The translations under genes and the position numbers were made by a program. Below, piece after piece: positions 4,921-7,179 of a stretch of 7,179 nt of DNA. Each line of letters opens with the position of its first letter. Within the stretch, counting starts at the first letter, position 1. A model generated the notes under the pieces. The model made no database searches. It worked only from the letters and a program-made list of their open reading frames with translations, and was not told the origin of the DNA. This DNA is from Clostridiaceae bacterium. GTDB lineage: Bacteria > Bacillota > Clostridia > Oscillospirales > Acutalibacteraceae. The stretch is taken from positions 1-7,179 of the forward strand of contig CAJGCX010000090.1 in the NCBI GenBank assembly GCA_904501895.1. Direction: 5' to 3'.

Positions 4921-6579
4921 TTGAAGAATTTTTATCTTAAACCAAAGTTTTTCAGTACGGTCAAAAACTACTCAAAAGACCAGTTTGTAAAGGATATTGT
5001 TGCAGGTGTGATTGTTGCGATTATCGCATTACCTTTGTCCATTGCTCTTGCTCTTGCTTCAGGTGTTGAACCTGCTCGTGGTGTTTACACAGCAATTTTT
5101 GCAGGATTTATGGTTTCGTTTTTAGGTGGTAGCCGTGTGCAAATCGCAGGACCTACTGCTGCGTTTGCAACTGTTGTTGCGGGAATAGTAGCAACTCAGG
5201 GTATGAGTGGTTTGATTATTGCTACAATTCTTGCAGGTATATTCTTGATTCTGATGGGTGTGTTTAAATTAGGCTCACTTATCAAGTTTATTCCATATAC
5301 TATTACAACAGGCTTTACAGCCGGTATTGCTGTTACAATTTTTATAGGTCAGATTAAGGACTTTCTTGGACTTCAGTATGCTGACGGTGTTAAGCCTATT
5401 GAAACTATTGAAAAAATCGAAGCAAATATTCACGCTATTGGCACATTCAGTTGGCAGGCATTGTTAGTTGGTGCTGTGTCACTTGCTATACTTATTATAT
5501 ATCCTAAAATTGAGAAAAGAATTCCACCATCACTTATTGCAGTTGTAGTTGGTGCATTGATGGTTAAGTTTATTCCTGGATTAGATGAGGGAGTATTCAC
5601 AATCGGTGAGCTTTATACAATTCCATCCGGTTTTCCAAAGTTTGCATTATCAGGCATGGAGATAAGCTTTGAAACTATCAAGGCAGTTTTGCCTGATGCG
5701 TTCACTATCGCAATTCTTGCTGCGATAGAATCGTTGTTATCTTGCGTGGTAGCTGATAGTATGGTAAATTCACGACACAATTCAAATGCAGAGCTTGTAG
5801 CTCAGGGTGTAGGTAATATTGCATCTGTTCTTTTTGGTGGTATTCCTGCAACAGGTGCTATTGCAAGAACTGCTGCAAATGCGAAAAACGGTGGCAGAAC
5901 TCCTGTGGCAGGTATGGTTCATGCAATTGTGCTTTTGCTTGTCCTTTTATTCCTTATGCCACTTGCAGGTCTTATTCCAATGCCTACAATTGCAGCAATC
6001 CTCTTTATGGTTGCATTTAATATGAGTGAATATAAGAAGTTTATACATATTTTGAAATCAGCACCTAAAAATGATATTATTGTTATGGTAATAACTTTTG
6101 GCCTTACTGTTATCTTTGACCTTGTTATTGCTATTGAGGTTGGTATGATTCTTGCTGCTATGCTCTTTATGAAACGAATGAGCGAAGAAACTGCAGTTAA
6201 GGGCTGGAAATATGTTGATAGTGAGAATGATGCAGATAATCTTGAGTTAAAGGTTGTTCCAAAAAATGTTTGTGTATATGAAATCAGCGGACCTATGTTC
6301 TTTGGTGCAGCAGATAAGATTCTCGATATTCAGCTTAAGGAATACACAAAGTGCCTTGTTCTTAGAATGAGAAGTGTTCCTGCAATTGATGCAACTGCAA
6401 TGAATTCTCTCGAAAGTCTTTATAAGAAGTGTCAGGATAAGGACGTAACGTTAGTTCTTTCTCACGTTAACGAACAACCACTCAGAGCTATGAAGAAATC
6501 AGGACTGTATAAGGCGGTTGGAAAAGATAATTTCTGTCCTAATATTGATACTGCACTTGAGAGAGCAAAAAACATATAA
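4921..6579 (+). CDS. SulP-family inorganic anion transporter with C-terminal STAS domain
   Basis: 552 residues from TTG 4921. A short cytoplasmic start (KPKFFSTVKNYSKDQFVKDI) leads into a membrane domain, about residues 28-418, with many hydrophobic helices. Family marks are ALPLSIALALASG (36-48), GPTAAF (77-82), AIESLLSCVVADSM (268-281) and the long stretch AQGVGNIASVLFGGIPATGA at 294-313. A STAS domain follows at about 447-552, with IDATA around Asp490. SulP proteins move sulfate, bicarbonate or other anions across the inner membrane; the substrate cannot be told from sequence, and no sulfur-assimilation or carbonic anhydrase gene lies nearby. Start: GGAAGTGA at 4908-4915 sits five bases before TTG 4921; GTG 4912, three codons earlier, is possible but lies within that ribosome site. 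Own promoter and terminator, so a single-gene unit. Confidence 0.93.
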   Translation: MKNFYLKPKFFSTVKNYSKDQFVKDIVAGVIVAIIALPLSIALALASGVEPARGVYTAIFAGFMVSFLGGSRVQIAGPTAAFATVVAGIVATQGMSGLIIATILAGIFLILMGVFKLGSLIKFIPYTITTGFTAGIAVTIFIGQIKDFLGLQYADGVKPIETIEKIEANIHAIGTFSWQALLVGAVSLAILIIYPKIEKRIPPSLIAVVVGALMVKFIPGLDEGVFTIGELYTIPSGFPKFALSGMEISFETIKAVLPDAFTIAILAAIESLLSCVVADSMVNSRHNSNAELVAQGVGNIASVLFGGIPATGAIARTAANAKNGGRTPVAGMVHAIVLLLVLLFLMPLAGLIPMPTIAAILFMVAFNMSEYKKFIHILKSAPKNDIIVMVITFGLTVIFDLVIAIEVGMILAAMLFMKRMSEETAVKGWKYVDSENDADNLELKVVPKNVCVYEISGPMFFGAADKILDIQLKEYTKCLVLRMRSVPAIDATAMNSLESLYKKCQDKDVTLVLSHVNEQPLRAMKKSGLYKAVGKDNFCPNIDTALERAKNI

Positions 6580-6590
6580 AATATTAGTTT

Positions 6591-6626
6591 ATAAGGGTAA
6601 TACGTGGGTATTATCCTTATTTTTTT
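6591..6626 (+). terminator. Intrinsic terminator of the SulP gene
   Basis: ATAAGGGTAATAC (6591-6603) pairs with GTATTATCCTTAT (6608-6620) in 13 pairs, one G-U, around a GTGG loop. Seven T follow at 6620-6626. It begins 11 bases after the stop codon. Confidence 0.9.
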
Positions 6627-6780
6627 GCCTTTTTTCGTATACATATTATATATAGGGAATTTTTGAACATAAAAATAATATATTATTTTGTGCTGAAACA
6701 GGACGGAAATACAATATATTGTGCTTGAAAATCGGTGAAAAATTTTTCTCCGTTTTTTACAAATTTTTTTAAAAAAGTTA
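6627..6780. other. AT-rich gene-free spacer with palindromes, a short direct repeat and a weak hairpin
   Basis: No credible ORF. It contains an 18-base perfect palindrome at 6672-6689 (AAAATAATA and its complement) and a 12-base palindrome at 6711-6722 (ACAATATATTGT). Each is followed by a near-copy of TTGTGCTGAAA (6688-6698 and 6719-6730). A CGG-T-GAAA...TTTC-T-CCG hairpin at 6733-6752 is followed by six T (6753-6758) and resembles a weak terminator. The spacer separates the SulP terminator from the ribosomal promoter and could hold operators or a short unrecognised transcript. Confidence 0.45.
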
Positions 6781-6809
6781 TTGATTTTTCACAAAAGATG
6801 TGTTATTAT
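6781..6809 (+). promoter_or_regulatory. Promoter of the rpsJ (S10) operon leader
   Basis: TTGATT at 6781-6786, a 17-base spacer and TATTAT at 6804-6809. Transcription would begin near 6815-6816, directly before a GC-rich palindrome CACGCGTG at 6817-6824. That makes the rpsJ leader about 315 bases long. No better promoter is seen closer to rpsJ. Confidence 0.7.
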
Positions 6810-6815
6810 ACTAGA

Positions 6816-7131
6816 GCACGCGTGGGAATGGGCGTAGTGTGTCCATTTGTAAGAGATGTGCGATATGCGTTGAAGCGGTAGGTGGCTGCACTTGTGATGC
6901 AGGGAATTACCGTGGAGTATGTCTGATTTTAAATCGGGCGACCAATAATGCTTTTAAAACCTTGTGGCTACAACCCAACTATGCCATAACGGTACTTGCA
7001 GGAGCATTCTGCGTTATTTTACGCCGTCCGAAAAATCAGAACCGATTTTTCGGTTTTTAAAACGGAAGGGTGGAAACACCCGGGTGAGTTGCAAGTAAAA
7101 TAACGTGCCCAGTAATTTAGGAGGAAACAAA
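6816..7131 (+). ncRNA. Long structured 5' leader RNA upstream of rpsJ (candidate cis-regulatory RNA)
   Basis: The stretch between the promoter and rpsJ is less AT-rich than the spacer before it and folds by hand into successive helices. These are AATGGGC/GTCCATT (6827-6833/6841-6847), CGGTA/TACCG (6876-6880/6908-6912) enclosing CTGCA/TGCAG (6886-6890/6898-6902), GTCTGATT/AATCGGGC (6921-6928/6932-6939) and GCAGGA/TTCTGC (6998-7003/7007-7012). A perfect 11-pair long-range helix, CGTTATTTTAC/GTAAAATAACG (7012-7022/7095-7105), encloses a terminator-like hairpin (7028-7053) and a GGGTG-GAAA-CACCC tetraloop hairpin (7068-7081). I recognise no named RNA family. The location suggests control of the ribosomal operon, by analogy with the L4-regulated S10 leader of E. 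coli, which differs in sequence. An overlapping ORF at 6839-7060 has no ribosome site and is not protein-like. Confidence 0.6.
7028..7058 (+). terminator. Terminator-like hairpin inside the rpsJ leader (possible attenuator)
   Basis: CCGAAAAATC (7028-7037) pairs perfectly with GATTTTTCGG (7044-7053) around AGAACC, followed by TTTTT at 7054-7058. It lies 74 bases before the rpsJ start codon, so most transcripts must pass it for the ribosomal operon to be expressed. The stem is AT-rich, so its strength is uncertain. Confidence 0.6.
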
Positions 7132-7179
7132 ATGGCAGCAACAAAAGGTAAGAAAATCAGAATCAGACTTAAGGGTTAT
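7132..7179 (+). CDS. rpsJ: 30S ribosomal protein S10 (NusE), N-terminal 16 codons (3' end outside window)
   Basis: ATG 7132 opens a frame that continues past the window edge. The first residues, MAATKGKKIRIRLKGY, match the start of bacterial S10, whose KIRIRLK(A/G)Y strand is highly conserved. The start is fixed by AGGAGG at 7119-7124, seven bases upstream. S10 is a small-subunit ribosomal protein and, as NusE, pairs with NusB on boxA RNA in transcription antitermination. In most bacteria it is the first gene of the S10 ribosomal protein operon, which presumably continues to the right. Confidence 0.93.
   Translation, partial: MAATKGKKIRIRLKGY

Noticed and set aside
6839..7060. 73-codon ORF upstream of rpsJ
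   Set aside because: It lacks a ribosome site, starts within a helix of the leader, runs through the terminator-like hairpin, and its product looks like translated structured RNA rather than a protein.
7066..7081. T-box riboswitch before rpsJ
   Set aside because: The AGGGTGG string lies after, not before, the terminator hairpin, it is paired in a local tetraloop hairpin, and no Stem I specifier architecture is evident.
6816..7110. RNase P RNA, tmRNA, 6S or SRP RNA
   Set aside because: The conserved core motifs of these RNAs that I know are not visible, and the segment is directly joined to the rpsJ ribosome site.
1..7179. Mobile elements, CRISPR arrays or defence systems
   Set aside because: No transposase, integrase, spaced repeats, target-site duplications or defence-type protein was found; gene content is housekeeping and transport.

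Overview
The window is an ordinary chromosomal stretch of an AT-rich Gram-positive anaerobe. Strong AGGAGG-type ribosome sites, consensus sigma-A promoters, U-tract hairpin terminators, a clostridial-looking tRNA-Thr ending in UCCA, and the protein sequences themselves suggest Bacillota, class Clostridia, perhaps a Ruminococcus/Oscillospiraceae-type gut or rumen bacterium. This placement is an inference; no 16S rRNA gene is present. I see no insertion sequence, phage gene, CRISPR array or integration site.

Left part (1-1771): the C-terminal third of a P-type calcium-pump-like ATPase runs in from the left edge and ends at a terminator. A secreted alpha/beta-hydrolase (esterase-like) gene converges on it from the minus strand. 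That gene has its own terminator, a strong ribosome site and a textbook promoter.

Middle (1919-4654): a single tRNA-Thr(GGU) gene has a perfect consensus promoter and a terminator. After an AT-rich control region with palindromes and an ArgR/AhrC-like site comes a complete polar amino-acid ABC importer: binding lipoprotein, attenuator-like hairpin, permease, then an ATPase that overlaps the permease end. The control site hints at arginine as substrate.

Right part (4655-7179): a 49-codon small gene sits between two terminators, and its ribosome site lies inside the first one. A monocistronic SulP-family anion transporter with a C-terminal STAS domain follows. A 550-base non-coding stretch then leads to the first 16 codons of rpsJ (ribosomal protein S10, also NusE), normally the first gene of the large S10 ribosomal operon. 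About 315 bases of that stretch look like a structured mRNA leader with an internal terminator-like hairpin. I regard this leader as the most interesting item here: a candidate for ribosomal-protein or attenuation control.
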